64,000 bases of DNA from Anaerotignum faecicola. GTDB taxonomy: Bacteria > Bacillota > Clostridia > Lachnospirales > Anaerotignaceae. Each line of letters begins with the position of its first letter. The first letter of the stretch is position 1. Positions 24,922 through 34,386 of this stretch are shown here, one piece after another. The notes under the pieces are model-generated. The model was not told the origin of the DNA. It did no database searches and worked only from the letters and a program-made list of their open reading frames with translations. The position numbers and the translations under genes were made by a program. Location of the stretch: contig JANFXS010000004.1 of the NCBI GenBank assembly GCA_024460105.1, positions 124,001 to 188,000 on the forward strand, read 5' to 3'.

Positions 24922-25221
24922 ATGTTTATAGAACCGATGCAGGGAATTACGCCCGTTTCCTCATTTTTTGAGCAGGATGAAAAAAAGGCCCGGGGAGCGG
25001 CGTCCCCTTTTAAAGAACTGTTTACAAACGTGTTAAACGACGTTGTTTCAAGCGAGGAAGAGCTTGCAAAAAATGAATATCTCCTTTCCATAGGGGAAAT
25101 AGACGACGCGCATACGGTTCCGGTATCGGCGGCTACGGCGCAGCTTTCCGTAGACCTTATGGTAAGCCTTAGGAACAAAGCCGTTGAATCATATAATGAG
25201 ATTATGAGGATAAGCCTCTAA
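24922..25221 (+). CDS. fliE: Flagellar hook-basal body protein FliE
   Basis: This 99-residue protein joins the MS ring to the rod. The C-terminal half (TAQLSVDLMVSLRNKAVESYNEIMRISL) is the conserved FliE helix pair. The N terminus is poorly conserved, as usual. AAAGGAG precedes the ATG. It lies between flgC and fliF in the usual order. Confidence 0.93.
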   Translation: MFIEPMQGITPVSSFFEQDEKKARGAASPFKELFTNVLNDVVSSEEELAKNEYLLSIGEIDDAHTVPVSAATAQLSVDLMVSLRNKAVESYNEIMRISL

Positions 25222-25304
25222 AGGCGCGGCGGCATTTTTATCCGCAGAAACAGCAGGCAAAATATATACGTTTTACATAAAACGGATATGGAGAGGGATA
25301 TAAA

Positions 25305-26918
25305 GTGAACGAACGGCTTAAAGCTTTTTTGGAAAAAGCAAAGGAAACATTATCAAAGTTAAGCAGTAAAACAAAAAAAATAATTATAATTGGCCTTGCC
25401 GTATCCGTAATTGCGTCCGTAGGTATTGCGGTATGGCTTAACAACAGGCCTTATGAAGTTCTTTTCAGCGGCTTGAATGATCAGGAAGCCAGCGAAATAA
25501 TGGGAAAGCTGCAATCCGACGGGGTTGAATATAAATATGAAACGGGCGGCACAATACTTGTCCCCCAGGAGCAGGAAGAACAGCTTAAGGCTCAGCTTGT
25601 ATATGAAGGGTACCCTAAAAGCGGTTTTACATACGGCACTTTTACAGACAATATAGACCTTACTACAACCCAAACGGAAATGGAACATTATAAGATGCTC
25701 GATCTTCAGGAAAGAATGGGGGCCACAATATCTCTTTTCCCGAATATTAAGGAGGCGAGGGTTACAATCGCGCCGGGGGAAGAGAAAAAGTATGTCCTCG
25801 ATAAAAGCGAAGATTCGCAGGCAAGCGCGTCCGTAACAGTTGTAACCGACGACGGAAACGATTTGGAAGAAGAACAGGTTGAGGCTATACAAAGGCTTAT
25901 ATCAAAAAGTATACCTAATGTTGAGTTTTCCAGGGTAGGCGTTATCTGCAACGGCAAAGATGTTACAATAGATGAAGAAAACGGTTCGAGGATAAGCGCC
26001 AACGAACTTAAATTTAAAGTCGAAGACGAAATCGACAGGAAAATAAAAAATAAAATCCTTGACATGCTTATACCTATATATGGCGAGGAACATGTAAAAG
26101 TTTCCGTAAAAAGCGAAGTTGATATTAATAAAAAAATACGCGAGCTGATAAATTACTCCGGCGAGGACGAAGAAAACAAAGGCGTCCTTTCAAGCCAGAG
26201 CGCAACTCAGGAAATAGCGAAGGACGGAGAACAGATCGGCGGCGTGCCGGGTACGGAAACAAATGCGGATATACCTATTTACACAACGATAGGCACAGAC
26301 GGAAATGAAACGTATATATTAAGCGACGGCACTGCAAATTACTTGGTGGATCAGCTTAAACAGCAGGAACAGGTGGATGCGGGCGATCTTGTGGATCTTA
26401 CGGTGGCCGTGATTATAGACGGCGACGAAATGTCCGACGCCACAAGGGACGACATAACGTCGCTTGTGGGACGCGCCGCCGGAATAAGCGCCGATATTCA
26501 GGATGAAAAAATCGAAATAATGGCGGTGCCGTTCTATCAGGAAAATATACCGGGCATAGTAGACGACGCTACCGGCGAAATCGACATGCAGCGCCTTATA
26601 ATGATTGCCGGCATAGCCGCAGGCGGGCTTGTGCTTATTTTGATAATCATCCTTATTGTGCTTGCCGTAAGGAAAAAACGGAAAAAGAAAAAACAGCGTC
26701 AGCAGATGCTTGCAGATCAAGGGAATCTTCCTTTGGGTATGGAAGATCTGCCGAGCGGCGAGCCTGAAGGGCTTGACGCGGCCGCAAGCCTTCTTAATAT
26801 TAAAAATGAAAGAAGCATGGAGCTTAAAAATAAAATCAGGGATATTACGGAAGAAAACCCTGAAGTTTCGGCGCAAATCCTTAAATCTTGGCTGAGGGGA
26901 GGGAATAACAATGGATGA
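25305..26918 (+). CDS. fliF: Flagellar MS-ring protein FliF
   Basis: The 537-residue protein has two membrane helices (about residues 26-46 and 433-458) flanking a large extracytoplasmic region with the ring-building motifs (YEVLFSGLNDQEASEIMGKL, then YPKSGFTYG). The cytoplasmic C terminus, which in the family binds FliG, ends at a coding overlap with fliG. The start is GTG, seven bases after GAGAGG. Length is typical. Confidence 0.96.
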   Translation: MNERLKAFLEKAKETLSKLSSKTKKIIIIGLAVSVIASVGIAVWLNNRPYEVLFSGLNDQEASEIMGKLQSDGVEYKYETGGTILVPQEQEEQLKAQLVYEGYPKSGFTYGTFTDNIDLTTTQTEMEHYKMLDLQERMGATISLFPNIKEARVTIAPGEEKKYVLDKSEDSQASASVTVVTDDGNDLEEEQVEAIQRLISKSIPNVEFSRVGVICNGKDVTIDEENGSRISANELKFKVEDEIDRKIKNKILDMLIPIYGEEHVKVSVKSEVDINKKIRELINYSGEDEENKGVLSSQSATQEIAKDGEQIGGVPGTETNADIPIYTTIGTDGNETYILSDGTANYLVDQLKQQEQVDAGDLVDLTVAVIIDGDEMSDATRDDITSLVGRAAGISADIQDEKIEIMAVPFYQENIPGIVDDATGEIDMQRLIMIAGIAAGGLVLILIIILIVLAVRKKRKKKKQRQQMLADQGNLPLGMEDLPSGEPEGLDAAASLLNIKNERSMELKNKIRDITEENPEVSAQILKSWLRGGNNNG

Positions 26919-27921
26919 GAAACGCGAGCTTACGCCTGAGCAAAAGGCCGCGGCCGTTATTATATCCATGGGAACAGATAAGGCCTCCCAGATATACCAG
27001 TTTTTAAGCGAGGAAGATATTGAGGCGTTAACAGTTGAAATAGCCAAAATGCGCCACCTTTCCCCGGAAGAAACGGAAAGCATATTAGACGATTTTTATA
27101 AAGAATGTATGACTCAGAAGGTCGTTACCGAAGGCGGGCTCGAGTATGCCCGCAGCGTCCTTGAAAAGGCTTTCGGCCAGCAGACTGCCGCAAGCCTTCT
27201 GGAGAAAGTTGCGAAATCCCTTAAAACTATGCCGTTTTCCTTCATACGGAAAGTGGACAGCAAAAACCTTTATTCTATACTTCAGCATGAAAGGGCGCAG
27301 ACCATTGCCCTTGTGCTTTCATATGCAAATCCGGATCAGGCCGCCGACGTTATAGTGTCCCTGCCTAAGGTGAAACAGCTTAACGTCGTAAAGGCCATAG
27401 CGCAAATGGACAGCGCCTCGCCGGAGGCCATAAAAATTGTGGAAACGCAGATTGAAAAGAAGTTTTCGTCCGTACTTACAACCGACTTTACAAAAGCCGG
27501 CGGCATCGATTATATTGCCGAAGTTATCAACTATATGGACAGGAGCAACGAAAAATTTATTTTCGACGAACTCGGCCAGAAGGACGAAAAACTTACGGAA
27601 GAAATCCGCAAGAGGATGTTCGTTTTCGAAGATATTACGACTATGGACAACCGCTCCATACAGCGTTTCCTGCGCGACTGCGATCCGAAAGATATCGTGC
27701 TTTCGCTCAAAGGCGCAAATACGGAGGTTGCAAACCTTATATTCTCCAATATGTCAACGCGTATGGCTGAATCTATTAAAAGCGACCTTGAAGTTACGGT
27801 TAACGTCAGGATTAAGGACGTTGAAGACGCTCAGCAGAGGATTGTCAACGTCATCAGGAAGCTTGAGGAAGAAGGCGAGCTTGTTATTATGAAAGGCGGA
27901 AAGGATGATATAATTGCCTAA
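26911..27921 (+). CDS. fliG: Flagellar motor switch protein FliG
   Basis: The 336-residue switch protein shows the three armadillo-like domains of FliG, including EKKFSS (about residue 184) and the C-terminal torque helix region with charged residues (FVFEDITTMDNRSIQRFLRD), where contact with MotA occurs. It overlaps fliF by eight bases and fliH by eight bases, so the three are probably translationally coupled. Confidence 0.96.
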   Translation: MDEKRELTPEQKAAAVIISMGTDKASQIYQFLSEEDIEALTVEIAKMRHLSPEETESILDDFYKECMTQKVVTEGGLEYARSVLEKAFGQQTAASLLEKVAKSLKTMPFSFIRKVDSKNLYSILQHERAQTIALVLSYANPDQAADVIVSLPKVKQLNVVKAIAQMDSASPEAIKIVETQIEKKFSSVLTTDFTKAGGIDYIAEVINYMDRSNEKFIFDELGQKDEKLTEEIRKRMFVFEDITTMDNRSIQRFLRDCDPKDIVLSLKGANTEVANLIFSNMSTRMAESIKSDLEVTVNVRIKDVEDAQQRIVNVIRKLEEEGELVIMKGGKDDIIA

Positions 27922-28822
27922 TCTGCTAAGGAGGCTGGCCATTGACAAAAAGGTGGCGGCCTATAATTTCTTGAACGAGTATACAAAAGCCGATGAAAAA
28001 GCCAAAGGCACAAAAGATGATGCCAAAAGCGGTATAGCCGAGGATTATGTGGCGCATGAGATCGTAATGGAAGAACCGAAAATAAATGCGGACTCCGACT
28101 CGGAAGCAGCCGGAGGCAGTTTTGCCGAAATATTGGAAGAGAAGAAAAAGGCTGAAGAACCGAAAATAAGGCCCGAAATACTTGAAGAAGAAAAGAAAAT
28201 ATTGGACGAGGCGGAAGCCGTGCTTGAAAACGCAAGGAAGGAAGCGGCCGAAATACTCGAAAAAGCAAAAGCCCGGGCGGAGGAAATTAAAGAAGAAGAA
28301 GGCAAGAAAGGCTATGACGGCGGCTATGACGAAGGTTACGCCGCAGGCTACGGCGAAGCGGCGGCAAAGGTAAAGGAAACTTTGGGAGCCGAGAGCGAGG
28401 AGCTTTTAAATGAACTTAAAAGGGTAATTGAAGAAGCCGGGCGTAAAAAGGAAGAACTTTTAAAGGAATATCTTACAAACCTCAGGGACATAGCCATAGC
28501 CGTAGGCGAAAAGGTTATAATGGTAAGCCTTAAGTCGAGCGGCGACATTATCGAACATATGATAATTGCCGCGACGGAAAGGCTTAAAACTAAAGAATGG
28601 GCGAAGGTTTACATCTCAAAAGCCGATGCCGAAATGATGGTTGAAGGAGGGCAGGACATTATAAATGCCCTTTCGGATATAAGCAGCCATGTGCGTATAA
28701 TAGCCATGGAAAACGAAAACCGGGGAACATGCATACTTGAGTTCCCTGATGAAATAATCGACGCAAGCGTCGGAACACAGGTTGAAAATATTAAGGAAAT
28801 ATTGAAAAACACAGGAGCGTAA
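27914..28822 (+). CDS. fliH: Flagellar assembly protein FliH
   Basis: This 302-residue regulator of the FliI ATPase has a long charged helical middle (residues about 70-150, Glu/Lys/Ala-rich, with YDGGYDEGYAAGYGEA-type glycine repeats resembling the GxxxG series of FliH) and a conserved C-terminal V1-E-like domain (EHMIIAATERLKTKEWAKVY). The TTG at 27914 lies eight bases after AAGGA and gives the N terminus MPNLLRR, comparable with the SNLIK start of other clostridial FliH proteins. A second AAGGAGG at 27928-27934 sits ahead of in-frame ATT (27941), so an alternative rare start is conceivable. Confidence 0.85.
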   Translation: MPNLLRRLAIDKKVAAYNFLNEYTKADEKAKGTKDDAKSGIAEDYVAHEIVMEEPKINADSDSEAAGGSFAEILEEKKKAEEPKIRPEILEEEKKILDEAEAVLENARKEAAEILEKAKARAEEIKEEEGKKGYDGGYDEGYAAGYGEAAAKVKETLGAESEELLNELKRVIEEAGRKKEELLKEYLTNLRDIAIAVGEKVIMVSLKSSGDIIEHMIIAATERLKTKEWAKVYISKADAEMMVEGGQDIINALSDISSHVRIIAMENENRGTCILEFPDEIIDASVGTQVENIKEILKNTGA

Positions 28823-28826
28823 AGCC

Positions 28827-30134
28827 ATGTCGTTTAAAAGTATTCCGGAAATTATACGGAACGCCGAAACTATAAGCCATGTCGGCAAGATTGAAAACAT
28901 CGTCGGCATGACAATCGAAGCTTCCGGCGGGAAAGCCGCCATAGGCGATATAAATACAATATACAATGAGAATACAAAAAGCCAGGTTCTTGCGGAAGTA
29001 GTAGGGTTCAAAAATGACAGGGTGCTTTTGATGCCCTATGAAAATACAGACGGCATAACGTCCGGGAGCTTTGTAAGAAGTACAAACCAAAGCCTTAAAA
29101 TACCTGTCGGCGACAACCTCAGGGGGCGTATAATCGACGCTGTCGGAAAGCCTATAGACGGCTTGGGGCCTATAGAGGAAACGGAGTATTTTTCCGTTAA
29201 CAGCCCGTATATAAATCCGCTTGCACGGCCGCCGATACGGGAAAAAATGGTATTCGGCATTAAAGCGCTCGACGGTATGATTACAATCGGCAAAGGACAG
29301 AGGATAGGCATATTCGCGGGAAGCGGCGTAGGCAAAAGCACGCTTTTGGGCATGATTGCAAAAAACGTTAAAGCCGATATAAACGTAATAGCCCTGGTAG
29401 GGGAAAGGGGCAGGGAGGTTTTGGAATTTGTCCAGAATGATTTGGGCGAAGAAGGCCTTGCAAGAAGCGTGCTTGTAGTCGCTACAAGCGACCAGTCTCC
29501 CATGCTCCGTTTAAAATGCCCTATAGTGGCGACGGCTATTGCCGAATATTTTAAAAACCAAGGCAAAGACGTGCTTTTGATGATGGATTCCCTGACGCGT
29601 TTTGCAATGGCGCAGAGGGAAATAGGCCTTGCCGTTGGGGAACCGCCTATTGCAAGGGGATATACGCCTTCCATATATTCGGAGCTTCCGAAGCTCCTTG
29701 AGCGCAGCGGAAACTTTGAAAGCGGCTCAATAACGGGAATATATACGGTGCTTGTGGAAGGCGACGACACAAACGAACCTATTGCCGATACTGTAAGGGG
29801 TATACTGGACGGGCATATAGTTTTGACAAGAAAACTTGCCAATGCCAACCACTTCCCGGCAATAGACGTAAACGCCAGCATATCGCGTTTGATGAATTCA
29901 ATAGCTCCGCAGGAGCATTTGGATATGGCGTCTAAATTCAGGGATTTGTTAAGCATATATGACAAAAATGAGGATCTTATATCTATAGGCGCATATAAAG
30001 CGGGAACAAACCCTAAACTCGATTACGCAATAAGCAAAATTGATAAAATAAACGCATTTTTGAAACAAGGCATAAACGAAGCGTTTTCATATGAAGAAAC
30101 TCTTGCCAAAATGAAAGAAATACTTACAGGCTGA
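28827..30134 (+). CDS. fliI: Flagellar type III export ATPase FliI
   Basis: The 435-residue ATPase has Walker A GIFAGSGVGKST (about residues 165-176), the switch GERGREV, Walker B VLLMMDSLTRFA, and the family motif SELPKLLERSG. It powers export of rod, hook and filament subunits together with FliH and FliJ. It follows fliH by four bases. Its length and motifs are normal. Confidence 0.97.
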   Translation: MSFKSIPEIIRNAETISHVGKIENIVGMTIEASGGKAAIGDINTIYNENTKSQVLAEVVGFKNDRVLLMPYENTDGITSGSFVRSTNQSLKIPVGDNLRGRIIDAVGKPIDGLGPIEETEYFSVNSPYINPLARPPIREKMVFGIKALDGMITIGKGQRIGIFAGSGVGKSTLLGMIAKNVKADINVIALVGERGREVLEFVQNDLGEEGLARSVLVVATSDQSPMLRLKCPIVATAIAEYFKNQGKDVLLMMDSLTRFAMAQREIGLAVGEPPIARGYTPSIYSELPKLLERSGNFESGSITGIYTVLVEGDDTNEPIADTVRGILDGHIVLTRKLANANHFPAIDVNASISRLMNSIAPQEHLDMASKFRDLLSIYDKNEDLISIGAYKAGTNPKLDYAISKIDKINAFLKQGINEAFSYEETLAKMKEILTG

Positions 30135-30272
30135 TTTTAATGCGGCAGGTTTATGTATGCCGTATTGAAATAATGCCGGGGCCGAAAAAGCGGCGGCGAT
30201 TAAACTCCCTTTAAATATATGTCTGAGGACAGGGAGCGCGGCTGTTATTTATTATAAAAACAGGTGGTAAAA

Positions 30273-30725
30273 ATGAAGAAATTTTCTTTCCATTTGGAAC
30301 CGGTGCTGAAATATAAGGGCGATATACTTGAGGTCGTTAAAAATGAGCACAGCAAAGCCCTTAGGGACGTAGCGGATCAGGAAGAACGGATCAAGACGAT
30401 AGAAAACAACAAAAAAGAATACATAAGACAGTTTGACGAAAAAAAGAAAAAATTTATAACGGTTGCAGAGGCCGAAATTTACGGCATGTATATAGCAAGG
30501 CAGGACGCGGTTTTGAAAAGGGAGTATGCTGTTCTCAAGACTCTTCAAAAAGCGGAGGCCGAAAAAAGGGAAAAAATGATTGAAGCAAAAAAAGAAAAGC
30601 TTTCGATAGAAAAGTTAAAGGAAATCAAAATTTCCCAGTATAACAAGGCTATGCAGAAAGAAAATGAAGCTTTTATAGAGGAGTTTGTTTCTAATGCGAA
30701 AATTAAACTCAATGCAGGCATTTAA
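30273..30725 (+). CDS. fliJ: Flagellar export protein FliJ
   Basis: This 150-residue, nearly all-helical and highly charged protein (KKFSFHLEPVLKYKGDILE at the start) fits FliJ, the coiled-coil stalk of the export ATPase, by sequence style and by its position between fliI and fliK. The ATG at 30273 follows AGGTGG; a GTG three codons earlier lies within that site. Confidence 0.88.
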   Translation: MKKFSFHLEPVLKYKGDILEVVKNEHSKALRDVADQEERIKTIENNKKEYIRQFDEKKKKFITVAEAEIYGMYIARQDAVLKREYAVLKTLQKAEAEKREKMIEAKKEKLSIEKLKEIKISQYNKAMQKENEAFIEEFVSNAKIKLNAGI

Positions 30726-30780
30726 GCCGCTTTGGGGTTAATTTTATAAATATTTTAAGTGTGGAAAGGAGGTGCTGTAT

Positions 30781-31962
30781 ATGGCGGGCATGAATTTATC
30801 ATTTGCGGCGGGAGTCCGTGCGGCCGATACCATACAGGCAAAACCCCAGAAGCCGGAAACAGGTTCGTCGGATAAATCTTCGTTTGAATCGGCCATTAAA
30901 AATGAAACTGATAAGGCAGGCCAGCAGGCAGGCAAAACCGAAAACGGTTCAAATAATAAAGAAGAAATCAACGACGGCGGCCATGTCGGTAAAAAACCGG
31001 GCGGAAAGGGCCAAGACGGGCGGAAAAATGCGCTTGACACAAATGGCGAAAACCAGACGGCGGCAGTTATACTGCTTGAAAATTTTGTTATACCAATGGA
31101 TACCGAAAACATGCTTAACAGCTTAAAACATGCTGAAAGTAATGCGGAAACATTGGCGGAGCATATAACGGACGCTGTGGCAAATGAAACGGTGGAATTG
31201 ACGGCAGACACAAAAGGCATTGACATAAGCGCCCTCAAAAAGGCACAGCCCGAAGTTGTGGATATAAAACAGAAATTGATCGAGCAGGCTTCGGCGGCGC
31301 CGCGTGAAAATGCAAAGGCCAATACGGCGGAAACGGCAAAAACGGAAGAACCGGTTGTTATCAGCGGAAAAAATGTAAATACGGCTGAAAATGACAAGGC
31401 GGCCGGAAGCGAAACTACGGTTGTCAAAAATAAGGACAGTGCGGAAGCGGAAGGCGTAAAAACGGAAAACAAAAACAGCGGCGCCACTTTAGAGGACGTT
31501 GTGTTAGTGAAGGACAGGATTATCGACGGAAAGGCCGTAACGGTTAAAGTTGCGGAGCCGGTTAATGTTAATTCCCAGGATTTTGCCGATAAGCTCGGCG
31601 AAGAAATACTCAGGACAAAGCAAAATGAATTTGAAATTCAACTTGCGCCGGAAAACCTCGGAAAAATCCAGATAAAACTGGTTTTTGAAAAGGGCGAAAC
31701 AAGAGTTTCGATTTTATGCGCAAACCCAAAGGCGCTTGAAGCGCTTACGGATCATGCAAACGGCATTGCCGCCGCCCTTGAAAGTAAAACGGGCGCAACG
31801 GCTACAGTAAATATAACGCAGGAAAAAGAAACGTTTTATAATGAGAATTACCAGGACGGCCATAACAGCCGGGAAAACGGCGGCGATGAAAACAGGCGGC
31901 AAAAGCAGAAAAAAGACGACGCTGTGGATTTCCTGCAGCAGCTTAGGCTGGGATTGGTTTAG
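30781..31962 (+). CDS. fliK: Flagellar hook-length control protein FliK
   Basis: The 393-residue protein has a disordered, Lys/Glu/Asn/Ala-rich N-terminal two thirds and a conserved C-terminal domain (about 265-350, with LAPENLGKIQIKLVFEKGET), the FliK substrate-switch domain that contacts FlhB. It acts as the exported ruler that stops hook growth. The ATG at 30781 has AAGGAGG eight bases upstream; a GTG three codons earlier overlaps it. Order fliJ-fliK-flgD is standard. Confidence 0.9.
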   Translation: MAGMNLSFAAGVRAADTIQAKPQKPETGSSDKSSFESAIKNETDKAGQQAGKTENGSNNKEEINDGGHVGKKPGGKGQDGRKNALDTNGENQTAAVILLENFVIPMDTENMLNSLKHAESNAETLAEHITDAVANETVELTADTKGIDISALKKAQPEVVDIKQKLIEQASAAPRENAKANTAETAKTEEPVVISGKNVNTAENDKAAGSETTVVKNKDSAEAEGVKTENKNSGATLEDVVLVKDRIIDGKAVTVKVAEPVNVNSQDFADKLGEEILRTKQNEFEIQLAPENLGKIQIKLVFEKGETRVSILCANPKALEALTDHANGIAAALESKTGATATVNITQEKETFYNENYQDGHNSRENGGDENRRQKQKKDDAVDFLQQLRLGLV

Positions 31963-31979
31963 GTTTGGAGGTGTAAAAC

Positions 31980-32618
31980 ATGGCGGAGGAACATTTATTT
32001 CCGGGATACCAAAACTCTATTGCGCAGGGACCGTTGCAGTATATAAGGCCTAAGACAACAAAGGTAAAGGATAATGCCACATCCATGGATATGTCAAGTT
32101 TCCTTCAGCTTATGGCCGTGCAGCTGCAAAACCAGGATCCGATGAACCCTACGAGCCAGGACGATTATATGATGCAGCTTGCGCAGATGGTAACTGTCGA
32201 GGCAATGACAAGCATGGTGCAGACGTCTGTCACTACATATGCGGCGTCGCTTGTCGGAAAAGAAGTAACCGTTGCGGCATATGATGCAAACGGCAACTAT
32301 AAAACGGAGGTAGGCGTTGTTACAGGCGTTGCGCTTTTCAGCGGCGAACCGTTTATATACATAGGTGAAAATGCATACAGTCTCAGCAGCATTATGGCGG
32401 TTGGCCGCGTTCCTGAGGCCGAAGAGCCGGAAAAGCCTGACGGAGGAGACGGTGAAGACGGAGGAACCGAAGGAGGCGGCTCTGTAGAGGGCGGCGGCGA
32501 AACCGAAGGAGGCGGCTCTGTAGAAGGCGGCGGCGAAACCGAAGGAGGCGGTTCGGCAGAAGGCGGCGGAACCGAAGGGGACGGTTCATCTGAAAGCGGC
32601 GGCAAAACTGAAAGCTGA
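31980..32618 (+). CDS. flgD: Hook-cap protein FlgD with a Gly/Glu/Ser repeat tail
   Basis: Residues about 35-140 match the FlgD core (SFLQLMAVQLQNQDPMNP, then LAQMVTVEAMTSM and VGKEVTV), the hook assembly cap. The last 70 residues (142-212) are instead a low-complexity tail built from a 12-residue unit, GGGSVEGGGETE, in about three copies, encoded by 36-base repeats at 32471-32579. The tail has no place in the known FlgD fold and may be flexible linker, surface decoration or slippage product. The start ATG follows GGAGG. Confidence 0.9.
   Translation: MAEEHLFPGYQNSIAQGPLQYIRPKTTKVKDNATSMDMSSFLQLMAVQLQNQDPMNPTSQDDYMMQLAQMVTVEAMTSMVQTSVTTYAASLVGKEVTVAAYDANGNYKTEVGVVTGVALFSGEPFIYIGENAYSLSSIMAVGRVPEAEEPEKPDGGDGEDGGTEGGGSVEGGGETEGGGSVEGGGETEGGGSAEGGGTEGDGSSESGGKTES
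32471..32579 (+). repeat. 36-bp tandem repeats inside flgD
   Basis: About three imperfect copies of a 36-base unit (starting GGAGGCGGCTCTGTAGA) encode GGGSVEGGGETE. Third-position differences between copies show that the repeat is not a fresh sequencing or assembly artefact. Confidence 0.8.
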
Positions 32619-32663
32619 TATACGATGAGTATGCTTGTTCCCATATAAAGGCGAGGTGATATA

Positions 32664-33056
32664 ATGATTGAAAATATCAATAACTTGAAATTGCGCCAGT
32701 TGCAGCCAAACGAGGTAGCCGCGGCAAAGAAGCGCCGGGAAACGGGCGTTCAAAATGGCGAAAACTTTAAAGCCATACTTGAGAACAGGCTGAATGAAGA
32801 AAAAACGCTTCAGTTTTCCAAACATTCCAAGGAAAGGATCAGCCAAAGAGGCATAGAAGTTACGGATGAACTGATGTCACGCCTTAACAGCGCGGCTGAA
32901 AGCGCACGGATAAAGGGCGCGAAAGACGTAGTGATGATTGGCAGGGAAGCGGCTTTTATAGTTAATATTCCCAATAATATAGTTATAACGGCAATGAACG
33001 GAAATGAAATGAAGAATAATATATTTACAAATATTGACAGCGCCGTAATGTTATAA
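32664..33056 (+). CDS. TIGR02530-type flagellar operon protein
   Basis: This 130-residue protein matches the small family often found between flgD and flgE in Firmicutes. It shows FSKHSKERISQRGIEV (about 52-67), a middle AARIKGAKD-type helix, and the terminal ITAMNGNEMKNNIFTNIDSA. The role is not firmly known; it is thought to be a flagellar assembly factor. AGGTGAT precedes the ATG. Confidence 0.88.
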   Translation: MIENINNLKLRQLQPNEVAAAKKRRETGVQNGENFKAILENRLNEEKTLQFSKHSKERISQRGIEVTDELMSRLNSAAESARIKGAKDVVMIGREAAFIVNIPNNIVITAMNGNEMKNNIFTNIDSAVML

Positions 33057-33137
33057 GCCGGACCCTTACGGGAGGCTTTGGGATTTATCCGAAGTATAAA
33101 TCCAGCGCGGCATATCTTGAAAGGAGAAAAATAAAAA

Positions 33138-34112
33138 ATGATTAGATCGATGTTTTCGGGAGTAGCGGGTTTACGCACACATCAGAGCAAAATGGACGTT
33201 ATAGGCAATAATATTGCAAACGTAAATACAACGGGGTATAAATCTGCCAGAGCTACGTTTATAGAATCAATATACCAGACAAGCAAAAGCGGCGGCGACG
33301 GAAACAATGTTTACGGCGGCACAAACCCAAGCCAGATCGGCTACGGAAGCCAGATTGGCTCTGTAGACGTTAATTACGGCACAGGCAGCTATGAGCCTAC
33401 AGGCTACGGCACCGACTGTATGATAGACGGCACGGGATTTTTCCTTGTAGGGCCTAAACTTGATGCGGACGGCGGCGTGCCTACTATTGACGACGGCGTC
33501 GGAAACAGTGAAGATGACGGCTATAACGCTTCAAGCCTCTACCTTACAAGAACAGGCAATTTCAGGTTCGACGGCGACGGCTACCTTGTAGACGGCAACG
33601 GCAATGTGGTTTACGGCTTTGTTGGAGAAGGCGGCAATGCTGCAATGGGTGAAAATGAGTTTAAATATGATACGTCGATGCTTGTGCCGATACGTATCCC
33701 CCATGATGTCGACGATGCGGCGCAGGTGCCTGCAGTCGACTATGAAGATACGGAAAGGCTCAACCTCTCAAATATCAGCATAGGCCCTGACGGCGTTATA
33801 ACTGGCACAGGTGAGTTTGGCACATATAAAATCGGCGTTATTGCGGTGTGCAACGTGCCTAACCCTAACGGACTTAACAAAGTACAGAATTCTTATTACG
33901 AGGCAAGGACAAACACAGGCCTTTGCGAGGCTTTCGCGCCCGGAAACGGCACGACGGGCCCGCTTATTCCAAACGGACTTGAAATGGCCAACGTGGATCT
34001 CGCGACGGAATTTTCAAACATGATTACAACCCAGAGGGGATTCCAGGCAAACTCAAAAATTATTACGGTTTCCGATGAAATGCTCCAAGAGCTGATCAGC
34101 ATGAAAAGGTAA
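33138..34112 (+). CDS. flgE: Flagellar hook protein FlgE
   Basis: The 324-residue protein starts MIRSMFSGVAGLRTHQSKMD with IGNNIANVNTTGYKSARATF and ends with the conserved FSNMITTQRGFQANSKIITV segment, both hook-core helices. The central domains (residues about 75-265) are short compared with enteric FlgE, as often in Firmicutes. It polymerises under the FlgD cap to form the hook. AAAGGAG precedes the ATG. Confidence 0.95.
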   Translation: MIRSMFSGVAGLRTHQSKMDVIGNNIANVNTTGYKSARATFIESIYQTSKSGGDGNNVYGGTNPSQIGYGSQIGSVDVNYGTGSYEPTGYGTDCMIDGTGFFLVGPKLDADGGVPTIDDGVGNSEDDGYNASSLYLTRTGNFRFDGDGYLVDGNGNVVYGFVGEGGNAAMGENEFKYDTSMLVPIRIPHDVDDAAQVPAVDYEDTERLNLSNISIGPDGVITGTGEFGTYKIGVIAVCNVPNPNGLNKVQNSYYEARTNTGLCEAFAPGNGTTGPLIPNGLEMANVDLATEFSNMITTQRGFQANSKIITVSDEMLQELISMKR

Positions 34113-34284
34113 TTGATTTTACCGGCTGTAATCCGATTCAAAACGTCGGCGGAAACGGCAGGCGGCGCGCTTTGTCAGGCGGCCGCCGCCGAACGCCGAT
34201 ATTTAAAGATTTTGAGGCGGGCAATTAAATTAAGCATGATATTAGGCGGCAGTATTTTAGTATGATATGTAATGGGGATAATAT

Positions 34285-34312
34285 TTTGAAAAAAATATAT
34301 ATGTTTTATAAT
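34285..34312 (+). promoter_or_regulatory. Possible internal promoter before flbD
   Basis: TTTGAA (34285-34290) and a perfect TATAAT (34307-34312) are 16 bases apart, in the only long gap (311 bases) of the upstream fla/che operon. A transcript would start near 34319 and begin with the hairpin at 34327-34386. Confidence 0.45.
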
Positions 34313-34326
34313 TTAAAACATAGTTA

Positions 34327-34386
34327 TCCATTGCTTATAAAGGGTCAAACCTTTGTTGTTGGGTTTAAGCCTTTATAAGCAATGGA
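34327..34386 (+). promoter_or_regulatory. Long perfect hairpin in the flgE-flbD gap
   Basis: TCCATTGCTTATAAAGG (34327-34343) and 34370-34386 are perfect 17-base inverse complements, and an inner AAACC/GGTTT stem (34347-34351 and 34362-34366) can stack in the loop. No T-run follows, so it is not a simple terminator. It ends 22 bases before the flbD ribosome site. As the 5' end of a transcript from 34319 it could protect the flbD-mot-fli mRNA or act as a processing site. Confidence 0.65.

Noticed and set aside
29036-29965. Large antisense open frame opposite fliI
   Set aside because: fliI is unmistakable on the other strand; long antisense frames here, and also opposite nuoF-like and fliY genes, come from the codon bias of the real genes.
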